Assembly (NCBI GenBank): GCA_947626155.1 | Contig: CANQRC010000018.1 | Location: 1-20,212, forward strand | Reading direction: 5' to 3' | Length of the DNA: 20,212 bases | From: an uncultured Clostridia bacterium | GTDB lineage: Bacteria; Bacillota; Clostridia; Christensenellales; UBA1242 | Part shown: piece after piece, positions 8,077 to 15,202 of the stretch | How the letters are laid out: each line of letters opens with the position of its first letter | Numbering within the stretch: the stretch's first letter is position 1 | The notes under the pieces: model-generated | Told to the model about the DNA's origin: nothing | What the model saw: only the letters and a program-made list of their open reading frames with translations | Databases searched by the model: none | Program-made: the position numbers and the translations under genes

Positions 8077-8131
8077 AAAATCAGCCACGGGCTGTCTTTT
8101 GCCCACTTTTCTTTCTCAAAAGAAAAGTGGG
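8077..8131 (-). repeat. Two-hairpin terminator-like element (family B) after recD2
   Basis: Reading leftward from the recD2 stop: a 13-bp stem CCCACTTTTCTTT / AAAGAAAAGTGGG with a 4-base loop (8131-8102), a CAAAAG linker, a short hairpin CAGCC-CGT-GGCTG (8094-8082) and TTTTAT. It lies 10 bases past the stop codon and has the layout of an intrinsic terminator. The outer CCCA/TGGG pairs replace TTTA/TAAA of the copy after cysS. Confidence 0.75.
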
Positions 8132-8141
8132 GAGAAAAATT

Positions 8142-10373
8142 TTAACTATACAAATTATTAAATTTTTCTACTGCCGAGATGAGCAGGCGTTTTAGATTAG
8201 TGAACCTTGTTGCGGTGTATTTGTTTGACACCATTCTTTTAAGATATTGCTTTTCGCCCACAATGACAACCATTTTTTTCGCACGCGTCACCGCAGTGTA
8301 AATTAGGTTTCGCGTGAGGATTATGCTTGGGCCTGCTATGGCAGGAATGACAATTGTGTCAAACTCTGAGCCTTGGCTTTTGTGAATTGTAATGGCGTAT
8401 GCAAGCGACAAATCAAACAAATCCACGCTTGTGTAAAGGCAAATTCTGCCGTCTTCAAACTCCACAATGACCTCTCGCGTTTGGGGGTCTATCGTTTGAA
8501 TGAAGCCAATGTCCCCGTTAAACACACCCTTGCCAATTTCGGTGGCAAACTTTCCAATTTTCTTCCATTCAAGGTCATAGTTGTTTGCCATTTGCATGAC
8601 TTTGTCGCCCTCGCGGAAGATTGTTCTCACATATTCAATCTGCCTCTTGCTTTCGCTTGGCGGATTTATGCTCTCTTGCAAAACTTTGTTCAAATTTTCA
8701 ATGCCGCACACCCCCGCTTTGAGTGGCGCTAAAACCTGAATTGACTGCGCCTCAACGCCCAAAAATTTTGGAAGCCTGCGCGAAACCAAATCCAAAATTG
8801 TGTCTTTGATAAGTTCTGGCTCGTTTTTTGTCTCAAAGAAAAAGTCTTTGCTGGTGTTGTCAATAAGTGGCATCTTGCCCTCATTTATCAGGTGGGCGTT
8901 TGTGATAATCAGGCTCTTTTCTTCCTGCCTAAAAATTTTGGTCAGCGCGCAATAAGAAACTATGCCGCTGTTTAAAATGTCCGCCAAAACATTGCCCGGG
9001 CCCACGCTTGGAAGTTGGTCCTTGTCGCCCACAAGCACAAGTTTGCAGTCTCGCCTCATCGCCTTTAAGAGGCTGCACATAAGCGCAACATCCACCATTG
9101 AGACTTCGTCCACAATCACCACATCCGCTTCAAGTGGATTGGTTTCGTTATGCACAAAAAAGCTTTGGTCAGACTGAATTGTGTTCACTTCCAAAAGCCT
9201 GTGAATTGTCTTTGCCTCATAGCCCGTGCTATCGCTCATTCGCTTTGCCGCCCTGCCGGTTGGCGCAACAAGCGAAACTTTTTTCTGCTGATTAAGCATT
9301 ATTTCCAAAATGCACTTTATGATTGTGGTTTTTCCCGTTCCCGGGCCGCCAGTGATGACATAAATTCCGTTGTTAATTGCCCCCACAATGGCGTTTATTT
9401 GCTCCTCGTGAAATTTTATGTTGTTTCTTTGCTCAAAATTGGAGATTTGCTGGCTGACATCAATTTTTTCGTCGCGCTGAGAGCAAGAAAGAAACGCAAG
9501 CCTCTGCGCAATCACATTTTCATAATAATAATATTTTGAAAGCATGACAATTTCGGTTTCGTCAACCCAAGTTGTCACCACGGTTTTGTCCGCGCAAATA
9601 CTCTCAAACGCCTCGTCAAAACTTGGCTTATACTCTTCAAAATCAAGTTCCAAAGATTTTGACGCCAAATCATATAGCATCACCTTTGGAAGATAGGTGT
9701 TCCCGTTCTTTTCGCACGCGGTTTGAAGATTGTAAATAAGCCCCGCCCTAATCCTAAACACGCTGTCCTTTGGAATTCCGGCGTTTTGGGCAATTCTATC
9801 CGCCGTGGCAAAGCCAATGCCATCAACATCCTCCACAAGTTTGTAAGGGTTGTTTTTCACAATTGTGGATGTCTGCTCGTGATAAACATTGTATATTTTA
9901 AGCGCCATATTTGTGGTTATGTTGAAGCCTTGAAGATAAATTATTGTGTTTTGAACCTCGCGGTGCTCCTTAAAAGAAAACCCAATTTCAGTGGCTTTCT
10001 TTTTGCTTATGCCCGAAATTTCAGCAAGCCTATCTGGCATATATTCCAAGACGTCCAGCGTGTCCTTGCCAAAATGCTCCACAATTTTTTTTGCTGTGGC
10101 AGGCCCAACGCCCCGAATCAAACCGCTTCCCAAATATTTTTCCAAACCTGCAATGGACGTTGGCAGAGAAATTTCATAAGTTTCAAACGCATATTGAACA
10201 CCATATTTTGTTTTCTCAAACTTGCCTTCAAGTTTAACCTCCGAGCCAACTTGAACGTCGACAAACTTGCCCACAACGGTGATTATGCCGTCGTCGTGGT
10301 CAAGCCGAGCCACCGTGTAGCCGTTTTCCTCGTTTCTGTAAACAATATCTTCAATAGTGCCAATAAGTGCCAT
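8142..10373 (-). CDS. recD2: ATP-dependent RecD2-type DNA helicase
   Basis: A 743-residue superfamily 1B helicase of the RecBC-independent RecD2 type, which unwinds DNA 5'-3' and acts in repair and replication-fork maintenance. The N-terminal OB-like and helix-hairpin-helix part (1-300) includes SGLIRGVGPATAKKIVEHFG. The helicase core has Walker A GGPGTGKT (342-349), Walker B VVIVDEVSMVD, LVGDKDQLPSVGPG, and near the C-terminus AYAITIHKSQGSEFDTIVIP and YTAVTRAKK. The length is normal. The start at 10373 fits the family N-terminus (MALIGTIEDI); there is no Shine-Dalgarno sequence, but a complete promoter places the first transcribed base at or next to the ATG. It is divergent from the marR-cysS pair and ends 10 bases before a family B hairpin element. 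Confidence 0.93.
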   Translation of the reverse strand: MALIGTIEDIVYRNEENGYTVARLDHDDGIITVVGKFVDVQVGSEVKLEGKFEKTKYGVQYAFETYEISLPTSIAGLEKYLGSGLIRGVGPATAKKIVEHFGKDTLDVLEYMPDRLAEISGISKKKATEIGFSFKEHREVQNTIIYLQGFNITTNMALKIYNVYHEQTSTIVKNNPYKLVEDVDGIGFATADRIAQNAGIPKDSVFRIRAGLIYNLQTACEKNGNTYLPKVMLYDLASKSLELDFEEYKPSFDEAFESICADKTVVTTWVDETEIVMLSKYYYYENVIAQRLAFLSCSQRDEKIDVSQQISNFEQRNNIKFHEEQINAIVGAINNGIYVITGGPGTGKTTIIKCILEIMLNQQKKVSLVAPTGRAAKRMSDSTGYEAKTIHRLLEVNTIQSDQSFFVHNETNPLEADVVIVDEVSMVDVALMCSLLKAMRRDCKLVLVGDKDQLPSVGPGNVLADILNSGIVSYCALTKIFRQEEKSLIITNAHLINEGKMPLIDNTSKDFFFETKNEPELIKDTILDLVSRRLPKFLGVEAQSIQVLAPLKAGVCGIENLNKVLQESINPPSESKRQIEYVRTIFREGDKVMQMANNYDLEWKKIGKFATEIGKGVFNGDIGFIQTIDPQTREVIVEFEDGRICLYTSVDLFDLSLAYAITIHKSQGSEFDTIVIPAIAGPSIILTRNLIYTAVTRAKKMVVIVGEKQYLKRMVSNKYTATRFTNLKRLLISAVEKFNNLYS

Positions 10374-10379
10374 AGCAAT

Positions 10380-10408
10380 ATTTTAAGATTTTTTCATCTT
10401 AAAAGCAA
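10380..10408 (-). promoter_or_regulatory. Promoter of recD2, leaderless layout
   Basis: TTGCTT (10408-10403), a 17-bp spacer, TAAAAT (10385-10380), then 6 bases and the ATG at 10373. No Shine-Dalgarno sequence could fit in so short a leader. Confidence 0.6.
10381..10404. promoter_or_regulatory. Perfect dyad inside the recD2 promoter (candidate operator)
   Basis: TTTTAAGAT and ATCTTAAAA, perfect 9-bp arms around a 6-base centre, cover the spacer and -10 box of the recD2 promoter. The MarR-type gene next door encodes a plausible binder. It could instead be an RNA hairpin, but it lies upstream of the expected transcript start. Confidence 0.5.
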
Positions 10409-10463
10409 GCAATTTTCAAAATAATTTATTTTGTATTTTTTTATAACTTTTTGCGTGAAATTG

Positions 10464-10492
10464 TTGCAAAAATTATTGTTTTTTTATATAAT
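10464..10492 (+). promoter_or_regulatory. Promoter of the MarR-type gene, leaderless layout
   Basis: TTGCAA (10464-10469), a 17-bp spacer and a perfect TATAAT (10487-10492), with 7 bases to the ATG at 10500. This is the clearest leaderless arrangement in the window and it fixes the start of the gene. Confidence 0.7.
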
Positions 10493-10499
10493 TATGAAT

Positions 10500-10883
10500 A
10501 TGAAAAAAGTTGACAAGATATTGGAAATTGAGGCCCTTACCGAAAACCTCACAAAACACTTTGCAAACAACAACCTGCTAAGATACAAGGTTTTGTATTT
10601 CATATCTGAATATGAAAACTTATCTGTCAGCATGATTATTGAAAAACTTGGAATAAAAAAATCAAACTTTGCCCTCATGACAAAAGACCTCGAAAAAGAA
10701 GGCCTCATTTCTGCCAAACACGGCGAAATTGACAAGCGTTGTCGCCTGATGCGCCTCACTGAAAAGGGAAAGGCAGAACTTTCTTCTTTCATGCAAAACT
10801 TAAACAAAACTTTTGTTGACTCAAATCCCGAAGTGGAAAAAGCCATTGAAATTTTGTGTAATTATTTGAATAAAAAAATATAG
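10500..10883 (+). CDS. MarR-type winged-helix transcriptional regulator
   Basis: A 127-residue DNA-binding protein with a helical N-terminus, a winged helix-turn-helix (about residues 35-95: SVSMIIEKLGIKKSNFALMTKDLEKEGLI, then the wing with EIDKRCRLMRLTEKG) and a C-terminal dimerisation helix. The LTEKG ending of the wing is typical of MarR. The ligand is unknown. The ATG at 10500 is chosen because a TTGCAA-N17-TATAAT promoter ends 7 bases before it; an ATG two codons earlier lies too close to the -10 box to be transcribed, and longer forms would be upstream of the promoter. cysS follows 35 bases on and is probably cotranscribed. A likely target is its own region and the palindrome in the recD2 promoter, but this is inference. 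Confidence 0.8.
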   Translation: MKKVDKILEIEALTENLTKHFANNNLLRYKVLYFISEYENLSVSMIIEKLGIKKSNFALMTKDLEKEGLISAKHGEIDKRCRLMRLTEKGKAELSSFMQNLNKTFVDSNPEVEKAIEILCNYLNKKI

Positions 10884-10918
10884 AAAGGTCAATTTTTAAG
10901 CAAAAGTTAGGAGAAAAA

Positions 10919-12274
10919 ATGTTAAAATTTTACAACTCTCTGACAAGGCAAGTTGAAGAAGTGCCAAGTCACGAAAATAAAACCGTAAAAATGTATTCCT
11001 GCGGCCCAACTGTTTATTACTACCCTCACATTGGGAATTTTAGGGCTTATCTTTTTATGGACAACATTCGCCGCGTGCTGAAATACAACGGCTATCATCT
11101 TGACGGCGTGATGAACATAACTGATGTTGGTCACCTGACCTCCGACGCTGACGAGGGCGAGGACAAAATGCTTGTTGCAAGCCAGAGGGAGCATAAGTCC
11201 CCTTGGGAAATTGCAAAATACTACACAAATGTGTTTATGGAAGACGCAAAAAAGCTGAACATTGACCTGCCAGAACATATCGTTCCCGCCACAAGCGTGA
11301 TAAAAGAGATGATTGAGTTTGTGAGGGCGCTCATTGAAAAGGGCTTTGCCTATGAAACAAGCAAAGGCATTTATTTTGACATAGCAAAATTTCCTGAATA
11401 TGGCGCGCTTTCGGGCATGGACATTCGCGAAAAACTTGCCGGCGCAAGAATTGCCGTTGACGAGGAAAAACACAGCCCTTATGACTTTGTTTTGTGGGTG
11501 AAAGCGCCAAAAGAACATATCATGCAGTGGGACAGTCCTTGGGGAAAGGGCTATCCGGGCTGGCACATTGAATGCTCGGTGATTGGCGACAAATATTTGG
11601 GCGAAACAATAGACATCCACACCGGCGGAGTTGACCACAAGCCCGTTCACCACGAAAATGAAATTGCGCAAAGCAACTGCCGCTATGGGCATCAAGTTGT
11701 TAAGATGTGGATGCACCTTGAATTTTTGCAGGTTGACGGCGGAAAGATGAGCAAAAGCCTAAACAACATCTACACGCTTGCCGACTTGGAAAAGCGCGGG
11801 TTTTCTGCCGAGGATTTCAGATTTTTCTACTTTTTGGCGCACTATTCAAAGCAGCAAAATTTCACTTTTGACTCGCTTGAAATGGCAAAAAACACGCTTA
11901 AAAGCATAAAAAACCTTGCAAAAGAGCATGAAAATGGCGCGGCTACTGTTGACACCAAAAAGTATGAAGAAGAATTTTTGGAAAGCATAAATGACAACCT
12001 CAATATGCCAAAAGCCATCGCCTGCGTTTTGAAAATGCTCAGGGAAGAGCGCAGCAAAAATGTTTATGCCACGCTTATGAAGTTCAATCAGGTTTTGGGC
12101 TTGAATTTTGACGAGGACGAAGCACCAGAAGAGGTGAAGGCTTTGGCGCAAAAGCGCTGGGAAGCAAAAAAGGCGCGCGACTTTGCCACCGCCGACAGTT
12201 TGAGAACACAAATTTCCACCCTCGGCTATGAAATCAAAGACGAAAAAGACGGCTACAAAATCCTAAAAAAATAA
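10919..12274 (+). CDS. cysS: Cysteinyl-tRNA synthetase
   Basis: A 451-residue class I aminoacyl-tRNA synthetase that charges tRNA-Cys. It shows the zinc ligand Cys28 in MYSCGPTVY, the HIGH-type motif HIGN (37-40), GWHIECSVIG and GGVDHKPVHHENEIAQS with the other zinc ligands, and KMSKS (276-280). The C-terminal helical anticodon-binding part ends in EAKKARDFATADSLR, usual for the family, and the length is normal. AGGAG lies 6 bases before the ATG. The gene follows the MarR-type regulator by 35 bases, an uncommon partner for cysS, and has no T-box of its own. A two-hairpin terminator-like element starts at the base after the stop codon. Confidence 0.96.
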   Translation: MLKFYNSLTRQVEEVPSHENKTVKMYSCGPTVYYYPHIGNFRAYLFMDNIRRVLKYNGYHLDGVMNITDVGHLTSDADEGEDKMLVASQREHKSPWEIAKYYTNVFMEDAKKLNIDLPEHIVPATSVIKEMIEFVRALIEKGFAYETSKGIYFDIAKFPEYGALSGMDIREKLAGARIAVDEEKHSPYDFVLWVKAPKEHIMQWDSPWGKGYPGWHIECSVIGDKYLGETIDIHTGGVDHKPVHHENEIAQSNCRYGHQVVKMWMHLEFLQVDGGKMSKSLNNIYTLADLEKRGFSAEDFRFFYFLAHYSKQQNFTFDSLEMAKNTLKSIKNLAKEHENGAATVDTKKYEEEFLESINDNLNMPKAIACVLKMLREERSKNVYATLMKFNQVLGLNFDEDEAPEEVKALAQKRWEAKKARDFATADSLRTQISTLGYEIKDEKDGYKILKK

Positions 12275-12336
12275 TTTACTTTTCTTTTGAGAAAGAAAAG
12301 TAAACAAAAGACAGCCCATGGCTGTTTTTATTTTTT
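12275..12336 (+). repeat. Two-hairpin terminator-like element (family B) after cysS
   Basis: TTTACTTTTCTTT (12275-12287) pairs with AAAGAAAAGTAAA (12292-12304) across a 4-base loop; a CAAAAG linker leads to ACAGCC-CAT-GGCTGT (12311-12325) and a T-rich run. It is the most complete copy in the window and a good intrinsic terminator for cysS. Confidence 0.8.
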
Positions 12337-12342
12337 ACTTAA

Positions 12343-12425
12343 GAGATTCTTCGACTTCGCTCAGAATGACAGCGGGCAAACACTACATTGTCATCCTGCA
12401 TTGCGAAGCAATCTCGCTGACAGGC
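12343..12425. repeat. Family A hairpin repeats, locus 2
   Basis: A unit GAGATTCTTCGACTTCGCTC to GACAGC (12343-12373) faces a diverged inverted partner, TTGTCATCCTGCATTGCG continuing through AATCTCGCTGACAGG (12389-12425). The rest of the gap up to the XRE operators, about 12426-12474, holds nothing recognised. Confidence 0.65.
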
Positions 12426-12474
12426 CCTCAGGCGTTGGCTCTGCAAACGAAGTGCGCCGAAGGATATCAATCAA

Positions 12475-12520
12475 TAGCACCATGGTGCTAATGTCAAGCA
12501 AAAATAGCACTATTGTGCTA
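12475..12520. promoter_or_regulatory. Twin operators upstream of the XRE gene
   Basis: Two copies of TAGCAC-N4-GTGCTA, at 12475-12490 (centre CATG, giving a perfect 16-bp palindrome) and 12505-12520 (centre TATT). Centres are 30 bp apart, about three helical turns, so two dimers would bind on the same face. The second ends 10 bases before the XRE start codon and must overlap its promoter, which indicates autoregulation. Confidence 0.75.
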
Positions 12521-12530
12521 AAAATATTCT

Positions 12531-12731
12531 ATGGAATTTAAAGATATTTTAAAAGATTTAAGAACAGAAAAGGGATTGACACAAACGCAACTTGCAAAAG
12601 ATATAAATTTTAGTATGTCAATCATAAACAAGTGGGAAAACGGCAAGAAAAACCCAAGCGTGCAAGCGCTTAAAATTTTGGCAAAGTATTTTAAAGTTTC
12701 AACGGACTATCTTTTAGGCTTGGAAGACTAG
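12531..12731 (+). CDS. Small XRE-family (Cro/CI-type) repressor
   Basis: A 66-residue protein that is a single HTH_3 domain: residues 1-62 contain LRTEKGLTQTQLAKDINF, then the recognition helix around SMSIINKWENGKKNPSV, and end in the usual ALAKYFKVSTDYLLG-type close (here KILAKYFKVSTDYLLGLED). There is no ligand or dimerisation domain. Two identical-half-site palindromes lie directly upstream, so it most likely represses itself. There is no Shine-Dalgarno sequence; TAAAAA lies at -12 to -7. It sits alone between cysS and tyrS in a repeat-rich gap with no partner gene, no toxin and no phage genes, so other targets must be elsewhere in the genome. It may be an acquired gene, since both flanks are dispersed repeats. 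Confidence 0.85.
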   Translation: MEFKDILKDLRTEKGLTQTQLAKDINFSMSIINKWENGKKNPSVQALKILAKYFKVSTDYLLGLED

Positions 12732-12737
12732 CGAGAA

Positions 12738-12894
12738 AGATTCTTCGGCTTCGCCTCAGAATGACAGCGGACGGACTTTTTCGGTTCACTACGCTATCAT
12801 CCTCATGCTGTCATCCTGAACGCAGTGAAGGATCTCAACCACTTTTCTTCAAAGCCCCACACGAGATTCTTCGGCTCCGCCTCAGAATGACAGC
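12738..12894. repeat. Family A hairpin repeats, locus 3 (three units)
   Basis: Unit AGATTCTTCGGCTTCGCCTC to GACAGC (12738-12768), inverted unit GCTGTCATCCTGAACGCAGT to GATCT (12807-12836), then a third unit GAGATTCTTCGGCTCCGCCT to GACAGC (12863-12894) in the first orientation. The gap 12732-12930 holds only these repeats. Confidence 0.8.
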
Positions 12895-12930
12895 TGTGTT
12901 GTTGTCGCCCTCCTCGGCAAGCGTTTTTGT

Positions 12931-12987
12931 AATATAAGCAAGTGATTTTCTTTTGCTTACTTTTCTTTTCTCCAAAAGAAAAGTAAG
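12931..12987 (-). repeat. Two-hairpin element (family B) after tyrS
   Basis: Read leftward, CTTACTTTTCTTTT / AAAAGAAAAGTAAG (12987-12956, 14 bp, 4-base loop) starts at the base after the tyrS stop codon, followed by the CAAAAG linker. The second hairpin is degenerate here (AAAATCACTTGCTTA). Confidence 0.75.
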
Positions 12988-14223
12988 TTATTTAATCCTC
13001 ACTTTTATAAAACTCTTTTTACCTTTTTTCAGCAGGGCGCCGTCGCCAATGTCACTCTCGGTGATGGTGATGTCAAACCTCTCAACTTTTTCGTTCTTGA
13101 AAGATATTGCTCCGCCCTGAATAAGCCTTCTTGCCTCGCTCTTTGATGGCGCAAGATTGCATTTAAAAATTAGGTCACAAATTCCAATTGGCAGTTCGCT
13201 TTTTTCAAGTTCCACTATAGGCGCGTCGTCGCCGCCCTGCGAGAACAGGTTTTCACTCATCTTTTGCGCAAGAACGGCATCCTCCTGCCCACGAACAAAC
13301 TTTGTTATCTCAAAAGACAAAACTTTTTTTGCGTTTACAATGTCTTCTTTAATAAGTTTTTTCACTTCTGGCATTGGCACATCGGTGAAGAGCGCAAACA
13401 TCATCTCAACGCACGCATCCGGCGTTTGATAAACTCCCTGATAGAAGTCATAAGCCGAAATTTTTTCTTTGTCAATCCAAATTGCGCCACGCTCAGTTTT
13501 GCCCATTTTCTTTCCCTCAGGCGTGAGCAAAAGCGGATTTGTTGCGCCTATAAGATTTATGTTTGTTCCGTTTTGGAAATTCAACTTCCTTTGAAGTTCG
13601 GTGCCGGCAACAATGTTTCCCCATTGGTCCTGCCCGCCATACTGCAAAACACAACCATATTTTTGATTGAGATGCACAAAATCATAAGCCTGCATAAGCA
13701 TATATCCCATTTCAAAAAATGTGAGGCCGCCCTCTTCAAGCCTGTTGGCATAAATTTCGTTTGAAAGCATTTTGTTCACATTGAAATGCACGCCCACATC
13801 ACGCATAAAGTCAACATAGTCATAGCCGTTGAACCAATCGGCGTTGTTGACAATAATTGCAGGGTTCTCTCCATCAAATTTCAGGAAAACCCCAAGCGTC
13901 TTTTTAATGCTCTCAATGTTTTTCTCAACATCTTTTTTGGACATCATCTTGCGCATCTCGGTCTTTCCAGAAGGGTCACCAATTCCAGCAGTTGCACCGC
14001 CCATGAGCAGCAAAACCTTATGCCCCGCCTGCTGAAAACGCCTCAAAATGCAGTAAGGAACGCAGTGACCAATATGCAAACTGTCTGCGGTTGGGTCTGT
14101 GCCTTCGTAGAGGGTGATTGGCTTTCCGCTCTCCAAAAGTTTTTTCAGCGCCGCCTCGTCGGTGCATTGATACAAAAGCCCCCTCTCTTTCAGCGTATTG
14201 TATAAATTTGTGTCAACTTTCAT
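12988..14223 (-). CDS. tyrS: Tyrosyl-tRNA synthetase
   Basis: A 411-residue class I synthetase that charges tRNA-Tyr. It has the tyrosine-binding YEGTDPTADSLHIGH region (HIGH at 50-53), GGATAGIGDPSGKTEMR, the QYGGQDQWGN motif, a KMSKS variant KMGKT (239-243) and a C-terminal S4 RNA-binding domain (about 345-411, ICDLIFKCNLAPSKSEARRLIQGG). This is the standard bacterial TyrS. The ATG at 14223 is chosen because GGGAGG lies 6 bases upstream; a start nine codons earlier would lie in the terminator side of the T-box. It is controlled by a T-box leader and followed at once by a family B hairpin. The GNAT gene lies upstream on the same strand. Confidence 0.96.
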   Translation of the reverse strand: MKVDTNLYNTLKERGLLYQCTDEAALKKLLESGKPITLYEGTDPTADSLHIGHCVPYCILRRFQQAGHKVLLLMGGATAGIGDPSGKTEMRKMMSKKDVEKNIESIKKTLGVFLKFDGENPAIIVNNADWFNGYDYVDFMRDVGVHFNVNKMLSNEIYANRLEEGGLTFFEMGYMLMQAYDFVHLNQKYGCVLQYGGQDQWGNIVAGTELQRKLNFQNGTNINLIGATNPLLLTPEGKKMGKTERGAIWIDKEKISAYDFYQGVYQTPDACVEMMFALFTDVPMPEVKKLIKEDIVNAKKVLSFEITKFVRGQEDAVLAQKMSENLFSQGGDDAPIVELEKSELPIGICDLIFKCNLAPSKSEARRLIQGGAISFKNEKVERFDITITESDIGDGALLKKGKKSFIKVRIK

Positions 14224-14473
14224 TTTTAACCTCCCTAAACAAAAAAGCACGCCTGCCCATATTTTTAGGACGAAGTGTGCTTCGTGTTACCACCTAAATT
14301 CAACTATCTGGGACAATAGTCCAAACAGTCCTTGTTTTGCCATTCGCTGACATCCGCGCAAGACTTGAAATGACTGTAATTCAAACCGTGACCTGTGAGG
14401 TTTTTCACCCGCCAACCTCTCTCTGAAAGCAAAGCCGCACTTCTACTATTTTTCACTCCGCCATCTTGATTAC
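14224..14473 (-). ncRNA. T-box riboswitch leader of tyrS (tyrosine)
   Basis: A leader of about 250 bases. The T-box sequence AGGTGGTAACACG (14295-14283) precedes a terminator whose outer stem is AAGCAC (14282-14277) with GTGCTT (14250-14245) followed by a T run. The Stem I region has the AGTAGAAG element expected beside the specifier loop, and a TAC tyrosine codon (14378-14376) in TGAATTACAGTC as the likely specifier. Uncharged tRNA-Tyr should pair with it and favour the antiterminator. The T-box core differs from the usual AGGGTGG-type consensus by lacking one G. Confidence 0.85.
14239..14282 (-). terminator. Regulated terminator of the tyrS T-box
   Basis: AAGCAC pairs with GTGCTT, an inner GTCC/GGGC helix extends it, and TTTTTT follows directly. 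Its 5' arm lies just after the T-box sequence, as expected for the alternative antiterminator fold. Confidence 0.75.
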
Positions 14474-15078
14474 AAATTTATTGTATCAAACAAACTTCCT
14501 CTTGTCAAGGATTTTCGTTCTTTTGCACGCTCTTTTTCTTGTTTTGCCTGAAAATATTCTTTTTGTGTCATTTCCATTGAGAAGACGGTGTGCATCTCGT
14601 GTTCATGTTCCACTTTTTCGGCTGAAACAAACCTGAAGCCACACTTCAAAGACAACTTCAAACTTGCAATATTTCTGGCAAAGCAACTCAAACACACGCC
14701 TTCAAGTTTCATATCCTCAAAGCCATGTTTCAAAGTTGCCTTAACCGCCTCGGTCATTATTCCCCTTCTGTGATAATCCTGATTTAGCATATAGCTCATC
14801 TCTCTCACGTTGTGCCCCTCAAACTCGGGATTTTTTCTGCCAAGAGTTGAAAGTTGAATTTCGCCAACCGTCTTCATCTCTGGGCGATAAATAATTGCAA
14901 ACCTTTCAACATTTTTCATATCAAGCCTTATTTTTGCCCAAACAAAAGTGTCTGAATCTATTGGAGAAAGTCCGGCAGCCTCCCTGACAAGCGGCTGACT
15001 GTAATACTCCCAATAATCTTCAAAATCTTCGTCTATGAAGCCTCTCAAAATGAGTCGGCTGGTCTCAATCATTTTCAT
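14470..15078 (-). CDS. GNAT-family N-acetyltransferase (RimJ/RimL-like)
   Basis: About 202 residues. The N-terminus MIETSRLILRGFIDEDFEDY and the acetyl-CoA-binding motif A region (MSYMLNQDYHRRGIMTEAVKATLKHGF), then VCLSCFARNIASLKLSLKCGFRFV, are typical of the RimJ/RimL type Acetyltransf_3 group; the substrate is unknown. No start has a Shine-Dalgarno sequence. ATGs at 15084, 15078 and 15072 lie 4, 10 and 16 bases after a TATAAT; 15078 or 15072 fits best, so the mRNA has almost no leader. The last dozen codons encode, on the same strand, the full TTGACA-N17-TACAAT promoter of tyrS, and GNAT transcripts should run into the T-box. It is divergent from the NifU-like gene. Confidence 0.85.
   Translation of the reverse strand: MKMIETSRLILRGFIDEDFEDYWEYYSQPLVREAAGLSPIDSDTFVWAKIRLDMKNVERFAIIYRPEMKTVGEIQLSTLGRKNPEFEGHNVREMSYMLNQDYHRRGIMTEAVKATLKHGFEDMKLEGVCLSCFARNIASLKLSLKCGFRFVSAEKVEHEHEMHTVFSMEMTQKEYFQAKQEKERAKERKSLTRGSLFDTINL
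14480..14508 (-). promoter_or_regulatory. Promoter of the tyrS leader, inside the GNAT gene
   Basis: Perfect TTGACA (14508-14503), 17-bp spacer, TACAAT (14485-14480). The whole promoter lies within the GNAT coding sequence; transcription should begin near 14473, at the GNAT stop codon. Confidence 0.8.
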
Positions 15079-15088
15079 AAGCATGCCG

Positions 15089-15117
15089 ATTATAACACAA
15101 AAGCTTTTTATTTTCAA
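15089..15117 (-). promoter_or_regulatory. Promoter of the GNAT gene
   Basis: TTGAAA (15117-15112), 17-bp spacer, TATAAT (15094-15089) with an extended TG-N upstream of it. The expected leader is 3 to 10 bases long. Confidence 0.7.
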
Positions 15118-15152
15118 CCTCTTTTCAATATTTTTTTATGTTTGCATTTCGT

Positions 15153-15181
15153 TTGGAAAATCCTTGGGAATTTGATATAAT
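15153..15181 (+). promoter_or_regulatory. Promoter of the NifU-like/GGGtGRT operon
   Basis: TTGGAA (15153-15158), 17-bp spacer, TATAAT (15176-15181) with the extended TGA in front. A short leader carries AAAGGAG (15191-15197). Confidence 0.65.
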
Positions 15182-15202
15182 CTTCTTGGTAAAGGAGAAC
15201 TT

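Noticed and set aside
9723..10424. 233-codon open frame on the plus strand opposite recD2
   Set aside because: It lies wholly over recD2, whose helicase motifs are intact, has no ribosome-binding site and no recognisable domain.
10922..11716. 264-codon open frame on the minus strand opposite cysS
   Set aside because: A shadow of cysS; Phe/His/Asn-rich antisense translation without motifs.
12287..12541. 84-codon open frame between cysS and the XRE gene
   Set aside because: It translates a family B element, family A repeats and the twin operators; there is no ribosome-binding site.
7900..12894. Repeats considered as a CRISPR array
   Set aside because: Units are palindromic, in alternating orientation, unevenly spaced and few per locus, and no cas gene is present.
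13264..13764. 166-codon open frame opposite tyrS
   Set aside because: A shadow of tyrS, with no start signal and no domain.
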